Below, piece after piece: positions 32,671 through 40,985 of a DNA stretch of 64,000 nucleotides. The DNA comes from Blastococcus sp. VKM Ac-2987 (GTDB lineage Bacteria; Actinomycetota; Actinomycetes; Mycobacteriales; Geodermatophilaceae): contig NZ_JAPVBG010000002.1 in assembly GCF_026967805.1 (NCBI RefSeq), positions 62,001 to 126,000 of the forward strand. The letters are read 5' to 3'. A program made the translations under genes and the position numbers. Below the pieces are notes generated by a model. That model was given only the letters and a program-made list of their open reading frames with translations. It had not been told where the DNA came from and ran no database searches. The number at the start of each line of letters is the position of its first letter. Position 1 is the first letter of the stretch.

Positions 32671-35220
32671 TCAGTCCTGCGGGTGCAGGCGGATGGCCAC
32701 CAGGGCGACGTCGTCCTGCAGCCCCTCGGGCCGCAGGCGCTCGATCACCGCGTCGCACAGCTCCGGGAGCGGCCGGTCGGCAAGCTCGACCAGCGCTGAC
32801 CGCAACCGGTCCGTGCCCTCGTCGAGCGAGAGGTCGCGCCCCTCCACCAGGCCGTCGGTGTAGAGGAGCACGGTCGTGCCCCGCGGCACGGTCACCACCG
32901 TCTCGGTCCGTCGCGCGCCGGCGTCCACCCCCAGCATCAGCTCGGCGCGCTCGCCGGCCAGCTCCTCGATCCGGCCGTCCGGGCGGAGCACCAGCGGCGG
33001 CGGGTGACCGGCGTTGGACCAGCGCAGCCGGGTGACGCCTGCGACGCGTTCCTCGGCGGTCTGCTCGACGCGGACGATCGCGGCGGTCGCCAGGGTGCCC
33101 ATGCCCAACCCCTGGACGGCGGCGTCGAGGTCGGCCAGGACGGTGGCCGGGCCGATGCCGTCCCGGTAGCCGATGCCGCGCAGCATGCCGCGCAGCTGCC
33201 CCATGGCCGCGGCCGCCTCGGTGTCGTGGCCGACGACGTCGCCGATGACCAGCATCGTGGCGCCCGACGGCTGCAGGAAGGCGTCGTACCAGTCACCACC
33301 GACCTCGGCGACGGCCATCGCCGGGTGGTACCGCACCACGATCTCGGAGTGGTCCGGCTGCGGCGGGGCGGTGAGCAGGCTGCGCTGGAGCCCCTCGGCC
33401 AGCCGCCGCTGCTGCTGGTAGAGCCGCGCGTTGTCCAGCGCCAGCGCGACCCGCCCGGCGATGTCCCGCGCCGTCGCGACGTCCTCCTCACCGGGTACCG
33501 GCCGGTCGGCCGACCGGTAGAGGCTGATCGCGCCGAGCGTCCGGCCGCGGGTCGCCATCGGCAGCGTCATCGCCGACCGCGGGGAGAGCGACCAGAACGC
33601 GTCGCTCGCCGGACCCGGCGGCAGCGTCCGGCCGACGGCCGCGCCGACGTCGGGGACGACGAGCGCCTGGCCCGAGGCGAGCGCCCGCAGGACGGGGGCG
33701 TCCGGCCGCAGGGCCGCGAGCCGGGTGGCCGCGTAGTCGGCGACCACGCCCCCGCGGTCCGCGTCGCGGTGCGCGCTGGCGACGTCGCGCATCCGCCCCT
33801 CGGCGTCGACGAGGCTGAGGATCACCCAGTCCCCGAGCTCGGGGACGAGCAACCCGGCGACCCGCTGCAGCGCGGCCTCCTCCTGCCCCCGGCTGTCGAG
33901 CGAGGCGGCCATGGCCGTCGTGCTGTGCGCGACGAGTGCGAGGCGGGAGGCGCTGCGCCGGGCCCGCTCCTCGGCCGCCCGGCGTTCGGTCACGTCGAGG
34001 AAGGACACCGACAGCCCGTCGGGCGTGGGCCAGGCGCGCACCTCGAACCACGCGTCCAGCGGCGGCGGGTAGTAGGCCTCGAACAGCTGCTCGTCGCCGC
34101 TGGTCACCGCGGCCCGGTAGTGCCGCTCGAAGTCGCTGCCCAGGGCCGCCGGGAACAGCTCCCAGACCACCCCGCCGAGCAGCTCCTCGCGCGAGGCGCC
34201 CAGGACGCGCTCGGCCTCGGCGTTGACGTAGGTGAAGCGCCACTCCCGGTCCAGGGAGAAGAACGAGGCCTTCATCGCCTCGAGCAGACGGGCGATCCGC
34301 ACGTCCCCCTGCCGCTGCGGCGTGGTGTCGTACCCCGCCCCGAGCAGCCGCACCGCCGTCCCGCCGTCGTCGGCGACCGCGCGGCCGCTGCCCCGCACCC
34401 AGCGGGTCGCCCCCGTCGGCAGCACGACGCGGAACTCGGCGTCGTAGTCGCGCTCCCCGTCGACGGCAGCCTGCAGGGCGTCCGTCGTCCGCTCCCGGTC
34501 GTCGGGGTGGATGCGCGCGAGGAAGGAGTCGATGGTCTCGTCGAACTCCGCCCGCTCGTAGCCGAACAGGGCGAGCAGCCGGTCGTCCCAGAGCAGCCGC
34601 CCGGTCTCCAGGTTCCAGTCGAAGCTGCCGATGCCCGCGGCGTCGATCGCCAGCTCGAAGCGCAGCCGGTGGGCCTCGTACTCGGCCGTGAGGGCCATGA
34701 GCTGCAGCTCCGTGCCCACGGAGTCGGCGAGCTGGCGGAGCAGGGCGACGTCCCGGTCGGTCCAGGTCCGCGCCCGGGGCTCGTAGACGCACAGCGCACC
34801 GATCGGCTCGCCGCCCATGACCCGGAGCGGGATGCCCAGGTAGGCGCCGACCTCCCCCGCGCGGACCGGTTCCCGGTCGGACACCCGCTCGTCGCGGGCG
34901 GCGTCCGGCACGACGAGGGGCTCGTCGGCCATGACGGCGACGGCGCACAGCGACTCGGTCAGCGGCAGCCGTGCCCCGATGCCGCCGGGCGGCAGCCCCG
35001 TGCCGGCCACCGCGGTCTGGACCTCGCCCACGAGCGACACCTGGGCGGAGTCGCAGTCGAGCAGCCGGGTGGCCAGATCGGTGAGCCGCTGCAGGCTGCG
35101 GTTGCCGAGGGCCTCGCCGGCCAGCCGGCGCACCAGTTCGGCGCGGTCCCCGGGACCGGACGCGACCCCGTCCGGGGACCCCTGGGGGGCCGGCCCGTCG
35201 GGGAGCTCGGCGGCGCTCAC
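32671..35220 (-). CDS. GAF-PAS-PAS-GAF-SpoIIE (PP2C) phosphatase
   Basis: An 849-residue multi-sensor phosphatase. In order: GAF (about 35-175; VPDAARDERV, LGIPLRVMGGEPIGALCVYE), PAS (about 190-305; DAAGIGSFDWNLETGRLLW), PAS (about 315-430; WRFTYVNAEAERVLG), GAF (about 450-600; SAMTLPMATRGRTLGAISLY) and SpoIIE (about 625-845; EVGGDWYDAF, VIGDVVGHDTEAAAAMGQLR, LLYTDGLVEGR, QDDVALVAIRL). The Asp residues of these last motifs bind the metals. It probably dephosphorylates an STAS anti-anti-sigma protein in response to signals sensed by GAF/PAS. GTG 35220 has GGAGG about 8 bp upstream. No membrane segment is present. Confidence 0.92.
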   Translation of the reverse strand: MSAAELPDGPAPQGSPDGVASGPGDRAELVRRLAGEALGNRSLQRLTDLATRLLDCDSAQVSLVGEVQTAVAGTGLPPGGIGARLPLTESLCAVAVMADEPLVVPDAARDERVSDREPVRAGEVGAYLGIPLRVMGGEPIGALCVYEPRARTWTDRDVALLRQLADSVGTELQLMALTAEYEAHRLRFELAIDAAGIGSFDWNLETGRLLWDDRLLALFGYERAEFDETIDSFLARIHPDDRERTTDALQAAVDGERDYDAEFRVVLPTGATRWVRGSGRAVADDGGTAVRLLGAGYDTTPQRQGDVRIARLLEAMKASFFSLDREWRFTYVNAEAERVLGASREELLGGVVWELFPAALGSDFERHYRAAVTSGDEQLFEAYYPPPLDAWFEVRAWPTPDGLSVSFLDVTERRAAEERARRSASRLALVAHSTTAMAASLDSRGQEEAALQRVAGLLVPELGDWVILSLVDAEGRMRDVASAHRDADRGGVVADYAATRLAALRPDAPVLRALASGQALVVPDVGAAVGRTLPPGPASDAFWSLSPRSAMTLPMATRGRTLGAISLYRSADRPVPGEEDVATARDIAGRVALALDNARLYQQQRRLAEGLQRSLLTAPPQPDHSEIVVRYHPAMAVAEVGGDWYDAFLQPSGATMLVIGDVVGHDTEAAAAMGQLRGMLRGIGYRDGIGPATVLADLDAAVQGLGMGTLATAAIVRVEQTAEERVAGVTRLRWSNAGHPPPLVLRPDGRIEELAGERAELMLGVDAGARRTETVVTVPRGTTVLLYTDGLVEGRDLSLDEGTDRLRSALVELADRPLPELCDAVIERLRPEGLQDDVALVAIRLHPQD

Positions 35221-36007
35221 GGGACTTGCCTCCACAGACGGTCCGCGGGGCCGACGGCACGGTCGGCTCCGGTGCCGCGGCGGGAGGTAGAGCCTGTCAC
35301 ACCCCCGGACCGGACGTGCGCGACTCGGGCGGGGTCCGCAAGGGGAAGGGGACCGGGCGGTACCCGGAGCCGGGGCGGGCGCCCGGCCGGGGGCCGGACC
35401 GTCCAGCGGTCCGGCCCGCTCCGGCGGGGCGCCCGCCGTCCGGCGGGGAGAGCGGACGGGGCGTCCCGTCCACCGGCACGGGCCACGGTCGCCGGGACGT
35501 CGTCCCCGCGCTGCCCCGGAGCGCTGGTCCGTGGACGTCGGACCCCGGGTCCCGGGGACGTCGGCACCCCTGCCGGCCGGCGGGCCGGTGGCGCGCCGCG
35601 CCGCAACCCGGCCAGGCACCGGCCGGTCAGAGACCCGGTGGTCGCGAGGGGGATCGCGCCAGCGGGCACCGGCAGGAGGCCTGTCGTCCACCTCGCGGGA
35701 CGGTTCCGGGTCCGCGGTCCGGCCGCCGGCGATCCGTGCCTCCCTGGAGGGTCCGCGCGCTGCCTGCGGAGCAGGAGCCGTGCGGGGGGACGAGGCCGGA
35801 TACGTCGAGCGGAGCGGTCTGCGGGCGCCCGGAGGGGCACCGTCGGAGGTGGGCCAGGTGCGGCCGAGGTCGGCCGAGGGGGGACGTGCTCGGGAACCGA
35901 GTCGACGATCCGTGCCACCCGGGGAAGAGGGTGGCCGGTTCCGGCGTGCTCGACAGGAGAGCGGGAGACGGCGTTCCGCGGCTGGGTGCCGTGGTCGCGC
36001 GGCAGGT
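35221..36007. other. No confident gene: G-rich stretch
   Basis: About 790 bp follow the phosphatase promoter. Long open frames exist on both strands, but none has a plausible start, a recognisable domain or the strong third-position G/C bias of neighbouring genes. The plus strand is rich in short G-runs and in GGTCCG/CGGACC words. I see no tRNA, repeat array or insertion sequence. Confidence 0.5.
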
Positions 36008-37003
36008 TCAGCTCGGCGCGGGGGGCGCCGGGCGGGGGTGCGACGAGGGTGGCCGCACGGGGAACGGCTCAGGAGGAGGTCCGTTCGCGGGCCAGGTTCG
36101 TCGCGGCGGGAGGGGCGAACCCCGGACCGGGCACCCGGACGGATCGCCCCGTGCCCCGGCGCCACCGGACCCCCCGGGGGATCTCGGTGCCGGCACCCGG
36201 GGGGTGCGGCTCGTCGGGCCGGAGGTGCGGACCGGGGAGGACGGCGGCGTGGACCGCGCCCCGTACCGAACCGAGGACGGCCGGTCCCGCGGTGGACGCC
36301 AGCCGACGCCTGGCCGGCTCCGTGCCGAGGGCTCCGTGGAGCTCGGGGCGGTGGGACGGGCGGTCGCGTCAGGTGCGGCCGTACCGGTTCGCGACCCCGG
36401 CGACGAGGCCGGTCCCGCGGGAAGGAGCGCCGCGACGGGGGAAGACGCCACGGGCTGGATCGAGGGGGTGCTGGGCAGCTCGCGCAGCACCACGGGAGCG
36501 TCGACGCCGGGCCGCGTGGAGCGGGCGGGCCCGCCCCAGGCGAGGTGCTCGCCGTGCTCGCCGGCGCCCCAGAGGGCCATCCGGCGGCCGAAGGCGCGCA
36601 CGGCGGCGCGGCGGCGGCCCGGCTCCGGAGCGGGGTGCGCGGCGACGCGCCAGGCCAGGTTCTCGCCCTGCTCCCCGGCGCCCCAGAGCGCCATCCGCCG
36701 GGTGATCCCGCGCAGCCCGCCGAGGGGCCGGCGGACCCGCTCGGGGACGACGACGACGCGCGGGGTGAGCGGGGCGGGCACCCGCGCGGCGCGGGCCGGC
36801 GGTGCCGGCGGGACGGACCGCAGCGGCACGGGGCGGGCGGCCGCGCGGTGCGGAGCCGGACGGGGGCGCTGGCGCGGCCGGGCCTCGTCGGCCCGGTCGA
36901 GGACGCCGATGAGCCCCGCCAGCGTGCCGGCCGGCTCCCGCCCGGGCAGGCCGGCGCGCACGGCCGCCGCGGCCGGCCGTACGGCTGGCTGGCTGCTGCT
37001 CAT
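36008..37003 (-). CDS. Pro/Arg-rich protein with two copies of an RMALWGAGE repeat, unknown
   Basis: A 331-residue frame with a convincing start: GGGAGG 4 bp before ATG 37003. It is Ala/Pro/Arg-rich and probably disordered, except for two near-identical 16-residue repeats, RMALWGAGEQGENLAW (103-118) and RMALWGAGEHGEHLAW (141-156), each preceded by an Arg-rich stretch. Codon usage is typical of the genome down to about base 36460, then third positions become less G/C-biased. The C-terminal 140 residues could thus be a poorly constrained tail, or the frame could run into non-coding DNA. No membrane segment or known domain is visible. The leader has a hairpin (GTCCGCAGC/GCTGCGGAC, 37022-37049). 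Confidence 0.55.
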   Translation of the reverse strand: MSSSQPAVRPAAAAVRAGLPGREPAGTLAGLIGVLDRADEARPRQRPRPAPHRAAARPVPLRSVPPAPPARAARVPAPLTPRVVVVPERVRRPLGGLRGITRRMALWGAGEQGENLAWRVAAHPAPEPGRRRAAVRAFGRRMALWGAGEHGEHLAWGGPARSTRPGVDAPVVLRELPSTPSIQPVASSPVAALLPAGPASSPGSRTGTAAPDATARPTAPSSTEPSARSRPGVGWRPPRDRPSSVRYGARSTPPSSPVRTSGPTSRTPRVPAPRSPGGSGGAGARGDPSGCPVRGSPLPPRRTWPANGPPPEPFPVRPPSSHPRPAPPAPS

Positions 37004-37328
37004 GTCGCCTCCCGAAGTCGTGTCCGCAGCCGGGGAAGGTGCTGCGGACAAGGAGAAAGGTAGGGACCGGGAGCGTCCTGACGGCGCTGTTCCGACACGC
37101 CTCCGGAAGCGCGTGACCCAACCGTTGCCGGGCCTTTCCCGAATGGCCGGTGACCCCTTTCCCGGCGCATTCCCTTGTCGACTTACCGGTGCGCCCTGAG
37201 CGTGGAAAGAGCGGACGGAGGGCCCGGTCATGCCGGGGGCTGCGCGCTGCGCCTGGCGTGTCGGACGTCTCGCCCGGTCGGGCGCCCGCCGAATTGCCGC
37301 CGCTCCGGGCCGCTCGCAGACTCAGCCG
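37004..37328. promoter_or_regulatory. Divergent intergenic region with direct repeats
   Basis: This gap between the repeat protein and the APC permease holds CCTTTCCCG twice (37133-37141 and 37156-37164, 23 bp apart) and a leader hairpin at 37022-37049. It ends with the permease -10 CAGACT (37317-37322). The spaced direct repeats suggest an activator or repressor site. Confidence 0.45.
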
Positions 37329-38717
37329 GTGAGTGATCATGGAGCCGCCGACGGCAGCGACCCCGCCGAGGCGGACCCCACCCGGTTGCGCCGCGCGGTC
37401 AGCGGGCGGCTGCTGTTCCTGTTCATCCTCGGCGACGTGCTCGGCGCCGGGATCTACGCGCTGATCGGCGTCATCGCCGGCGAGGTGGGCGGGGCCGTGT
37501 GGCTACCGCTGCTGGTCGCGCTCGGCCTCGCGCTGCTCACGGCCGCCAGCTACGCCGAGCTGGTCACCAAGTACCCCCGCGCGGGCGGCTCGGCGGTGTT
37601 CGCGCAGCGGGCCTACCGGAGCCCGCTGATCTCGTTCCTCGTCGGGTTCTGCATGCTCGCGGCCGGTGTCACCAGCGCGGCGGGCCTGTCGCTGGCCTTC
37701 GCCGGCGACTACCTCGGCGTCTTCCTCGACGTGCCCGCCGTCCCGGCCGCCGTGGTCTTCCTGCTGCTCGTCGGGCTGCTCAACGCGCGCGGCATCCATG
37801 AGTCGGTGCGCGCCAACGTCGGGATGACCGTCATCGAGGTCTCCGGGCTGGTCCTGGTCGTGGTGCTGGGGGCGCTGGTGCTCGGCCGGGGCGACGGCGA
37901 CCCCGGCCGGGTGCTCGAGTTCCCGGCGGGGGTGTCGGTGACCTCCGGCGTGCTGGCCGCGGCGCTGCTGGCCTACTACTCCTTCGTGGGGTTCGAGACC
38001 TCGGCCAACATCGCCGAGGAGGTGCGCGACGTGCGCCGCGTCTACCCGCGGGCGCTGTTCGGTTCGCTGCTGGTGGCCGGGCTGGTCTACCTGCTCGTGG
38101 GCCTGGCGGCGTCGGTGGTGCTCGCGCCGGACGAGCTGGCCGCCTCCTCCGGCCCGCTGCTCGCCGTCGTCCAGGCGGCCGACGTCGGCGTGCCCGACCA
38201 GCTGTTCAGCCTCGTCGCGCTGATCGCGGTGGCCAACGGCGCGCTGCTGACCATGATCATGGCCAGCCGGCTGGTCTTCGGGATGGCCGAGCAGCGGCTG
38301 CTCCCCAGCCCCCTGGGCCGGGTGCTGCCCGGGCGCCGCACCCCGTGGGTGGCCATCGTGCTCACCACGCTGGTGGCGATGGGGCTCACGCTCGTCGGCG
38401 ACCTCGGCGCCCTGGCCAACGCCGTCGTCCTGCTGCTGCTCCTGGTCTTCCTCAGCACCAACGTCGCCGTGCTCGTGCTGCGCCGCGACCGGGTCGAGCA
38501 GGAGCACTTCCGCGCGCCGGCGGTGCTGCCGGTGCTGGCGATCGCCTCCTGCCTGCTGCTGCTGTGGCAGCAGGAGGGCCGCACCTGGCTGCTGGCCGGC
38601 GCGGAGCTGGCCGTCGGCGTGCTCCTCTACCTCCTGGCGCGGGCGCCGTGGTGGGCGGGAGCCGACCGGGCCGGCCCGGACGCACCCGCCGAGCCGGCTG
38701 GGAGGATCCCGCGGTGA
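37329..38717 (+). CDS. APC superfamily amino acid/polyamine permease
   Basis: A 462-residue permease with about 12 helices. FLFILGDVLGAGIYALIGV is helix 1 with the substrate-binding GxGIY break typical of the APC fold. AYYSFVGFETSANIAEEVRD is the helix 6 and following signature (FxGFE) of the cationic amino acid and related transporters. Substrate identity cannot be set from this. GTG 37329 is preceded by CAGACT six bases upstream, a leaderless start. Its stop overlaps the nucleoside hydrolase start by 4 bp (GTGA), which raises the possibility that the pair handles nucleosides or related compounds. Confidence 0.9.
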   Translation: MSDHGAADGSDPAEADPTRLRRAVSGRLLFLFILGDVLGAGIYALIGVIAGEVGGAVWLPLLVALGLALLTAASYAELVTKYPRAGGSAVFAQRAYRSPLISFLVGFCMLAAGVTSAAGLSLAFAGDYLGVFLDVPAVPAAVVFLLLVGLLNARGIHESVRANVGMTVIEVSGLVLVVVLGALVLGRGDGDPGRVLEFPAGVSVTSGVLAAALLAYYSFVGFETSANIAEEVRDVRRVYPRALFGSLLVAGLVYLLVGLAASVVLAPDELAASSGPLLAVVQAADVGVPDQLFSLVALIAVANGALLTMIMASRLVFGMAEQRLLPSPLGRVLPGRRTPWVAIVLTTLVAMGLTLVGDLGALANAVVLLLLLVFLSTNVAVLVLRRDRVEQEHFRAPAVLPVLAIASCLLLLWQQEGRTWLLAGAELAVGVLLYLLARAPWWAGADRAGPDAPAEPAGRIPR

Positions 38718-39661
38718 CCGACCGCACCCCGCTGGTGATCGACACCGATCCGGGCATCGACGACGCCCTCGCCGTCCTGCTCGCCCTGGCCAGCCCGGAG
38801 GTGGACCTGCGGCTGGTCACGACCGTGCACGGCAACGTCGAGCTGGCGCAGGTCACCGAGAACGCGCTGCGGGTGCTGCACCTGGCCGGCCGCTCGGACG
38901 TGCCGGTCGCCGCCGGCGCGCGGGCCTCGCTGATCCACCCCCAGCCGGAGCGGGCCGGGCACGTGCACGGCGCCGCCGGGCTCGGGGGCGTGGAGCTACC
39001 GCCGTCCCCGGCCGCGGTCGACCCGCGCCCCGCCGTGGTCGCCCTGGCCGAGCTGCTGCTGTCCTCCCCGGAGCCGGTGACCGTGGCCGCCATCGGCCCG
39101 CTCACCAACATCGCGCTGCTGCTCGCCGTCTCCCCGGACGCGGCCGCGCGCATCGGGCGGCTGGTGGTCATGGGCGGCTCCGCCGGCCGGGGCGGCAACG
39201 TCACCGCCGCGGCGGAGTTCAACATCTGGTCCGACCCCGAGGCGGCCCAGGCGGTGTTCACCTCCGGGCTGCCCACGGTGCTGGTGGGGCTGGACGTCAC
39301 CCTGCCCACGGTCCTGACCGTGGAGGGCATCGCCCGCTTCGCCGCGGCCGGTCCGGTCGGCCGCTCCGCCGCGGCGATCCTGCAGCAGTACGTCGACCAC
39401 GCCCGGGACGCGTACGGCACGGCCGGCGTCGTGGTGCACGACGCCCTGGCGCTCACCGAGGCGATCGTCCCGGGCACCCTGGGCACCGTGCGGCGCGACG
39501 TCGTCGTCGACACCACGCTCGGTGCCGGCCGCGGCCAGACGCTGGTCGACCGGCGGTCGGTCTCCGCGGCCGGCACGGCCGTGGAGGTGGCCGAGCACGT
39601 CGACCCCGCGGCCGCGGTGGAGTTCCTGGTGTCCCGGCTGGCCCGCCTGGACCTCGCCTAG
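38714..39661 (+). CDS. Inosine-uridine preferring nucleoside hydrolase family protein
   Basis: A 315-residue nucleoside hydrolase. IDTDPGIDDALAVL is the hallmark Asp cluster that binds calcium. TTVHGNVELAQVTENALRVL, AIGPLTNIALLL, VVMGGSAGRGGN, AAEFNIWSDPEAA and VVVHDALAL, carrying the catalytic-region His-Asp, follow in order. It splits ribonucleosides into base and ribose in the cytoplasm for salvage. GTG 38714 overlaps the permease stop, so the two are one transcription unit. Its TAG stop shares CTAG with the TAG of the opposing gene. Confidence 0.93.
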   Translation: MTDRTPLVIDTDPGIDDALAVLLALASPEVDLRLVTTVHGNVELAQVTENALRVLHLAGRSDVPVAAGARASLIHPQPERAGHVHGAAGLGGVELPPSPAAVDPRPAVVALAELLLSSPEPVTVAAIGPLTNIALLLAVSPDAAARIGRLVVMGGSAGRGGNVTAAAEFNIWSDPEAAQAVFTSGLPTVLVGLDVTLPTVLTVEGIARFAAAGPVGRSAAAILQQYVDHARDAYGTAGVVVHDALALTEAIVPGTLGTVRRDVVVDTTLGAGRGQTLVDRRSVSAAGTAVEVAEHVDPAAAVEFLVSRLARLDLA

Positions 39662-40347
39662 GAACGCGCCACGACCCCGTCGACGATGCCGGCGGCGATG
39701 TCGCGCAGCTTGCGGTTGTACCGCTGGGAGGCCTGCCGGAGGACCTCGAACGCCTGCTCGGCGTCGACGCCCTGCTGCGCCATGAGGACGCCCTTGGCCT
39801 GCTCGATGACCGCGCGCGACTCCATGGCGATGCGCATGTTCCGGGCGTCGTCGGCCAGCCGGGCGTGCGCGTCGGCGTTGGCGACGGCCACCGCGATCAT
39901 CTCCGCCGCCCCCAGCCCCGCGGCCAGCGAGTCCGGCGACGCGAAGGCCGCCACCTCGGTCGAGTAGACGTTCAGGGCGCCGATGCTCGTGCCCTGGTAG
40001 GGCAGCGGCACCGAGAGCGAGCTGCGCACCCGGGTCGTCCGGACCCGGGCCATGTAGTCCGGCCAGCGCTCCTCGGTGCGCACGTCGTCGATGCGCAGGA
40101 CGACCCCGCCGCGGCCGGCGTCGATGCAGGGGCCGCTGCCCTCCTCGTACTGGAGCTCGTCGGCCTCCAGCGACATCGCCCCGGCGTGCGCGGCGGTGAA
40201 GGCCTTCTCACCCCGGATGAGGGTGGTCGACACGGACTCGGCGCCCGGGATCACCCGCGCCGCGATGGCGGTGATGTCGCCCAGGACGTCGGCGAGCTCC
40301 CGCCCACCGAGGGCCACCCGGCTGAGCTCGCGCAGCGCGTCGTCCAC
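39658..40347 (-). CDS. GAF-ANTAR RNA-binding regulator
   Basis: A 229-residue protein. An N-terminal GAF domain (about 15-155; LQYEEGSGPCIDAGRGGV, SSLSVPLPYQGTSIGALNVYS) is followed by an ANTAR domain (about 165-222; MESRAVIEQAKGVLMAQQGV, then AFEVLRQASQRYNRKLRDIA). ANTAR proteins bind paired RNA hairpins to stop transcription termination; the GAF part supplies the signal. The minus-strand -10 CACACT (40354-40359) ends six bases before GTG 40347, so the mRNA is probably leaderless. Its RNA targets are not evident in the window. Confidence 0.92.
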   Translation of the reverse strand: MDDALRELSRVALGGRELADVLGDITAIAARVIPGAESVSTTLIRGEKAFTAAHAGAMSLEADELQYEEGSGPCIDAGRGGVVLRIDDVRTEERWPDYMARVRTTRVRSSLSVPLPYQGTSIGALNVYSTEVAAFASPDSLAAGLGAAEMIAVAVANADAHARLADDARNMRIAMESRAVIEQAKGVLMAQQGVDAEQAFEVLRQASQRYNRKLRDIAAGIVDGVVARS

Positions 40348-40473
40348 CCGTCCAGTGTGCCTGGTGCGGAACTCGCCGGTCGCCCCCCTTCGCGCGCCGG
40401 CGCGGCATCGGTCAGGATGGTGCGACCAAGCCGGGTCCCGGTGCCGCCTGCGGAGCAGACGCGAGAGGAAGCG

Positions 40474-40983
40474 ATGGCCGACGAGCTGGCCCACGACGCG
40501 TGGCCGAGCGCGCCCGTCCCCTCCGTCCCCGGCGACGTCTGGCACTGGCAGCTGGAGGCCATGCAGGTCGTCTCCCGGGTGCGCACCGACCTGCGCGCCC
40601 GGATCGCGCACCCGTCGGTCTCCGCGGCGTCGACCGAGGACGCCCGCGACGGGCTGCTCCTGGTGTTCGAGGAGCTGGCCTCCAACGCGCTGCGGCACGG
40701 TGGCGGCGACGTGCGCGCCCTGGTGGTGGCCGGCCCCGCCGGCTGGCTGCTGGACCTGAGCGACGAGGCTCCCGACCGCCCGCCGGTACCGGCCGTGGAC
40801 CGCGATCCCGCGCTCGGCGGCATGGGCCTGCACCTGGTGGCCCAGCTGTCCACCGCCTACGGGTGGGAGGAGCGGCCCGGCCGCAAGCACGTCTGGGCGC
40901 TGCTGCCCACCGGCCGGGAGGTGGCCGAGCCGTTCCGCGACCGGCTCCCCGAGCAGCGCTCCCCGGGGATCCCCCGGGACTGA
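40474..40983 (+). CDS. Single-domain ATP-binding protein, anti-sigma-factor kinase type
   Basis: A 169-residue GHKL ATPase, third of its kind here. LLLVFEELASNALRHGGGDV is the N-box, and GGMGLHLVAQLSTAYGW plus KHVWALLPTG the C-terminal part, closely parallel to 8127 and 32242. It has an extra 20-residue polar tail. ATG 40474 follows GAGAGGAAGCG, a good ribosome binding site. It sits divergent from the GAF-ANTAR gene and 2 bp from the convergent GTPase gene. Partner proteins are not adjacent. Confidence 0.86.
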   Translation: MADELAHDAWPSAPVPSVPGDVWHWQLEAMQVVSRVRTDLRARIAHPSVSAASTEDARDGLLLVFEELASNALRHGGGDVRALVVAGPAGWLLDLSDEAPDRPPVPAVDRDPALGGMGLHLVAQLSTAYGWEERPGRKHVWALLPTGREVAEPFRDRLPEQRSPGIPRD

Positions 40984-40985
40984 CC

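Noticed and set aside
35221-36165. N-terminal extension of the SpoIIE phosphatase by 315 residues
   Set aside because: The extra residues are low-complexity and lack third-position bias; GTG 35220 has a good ribosome binding site and starts just before the GAF domain.
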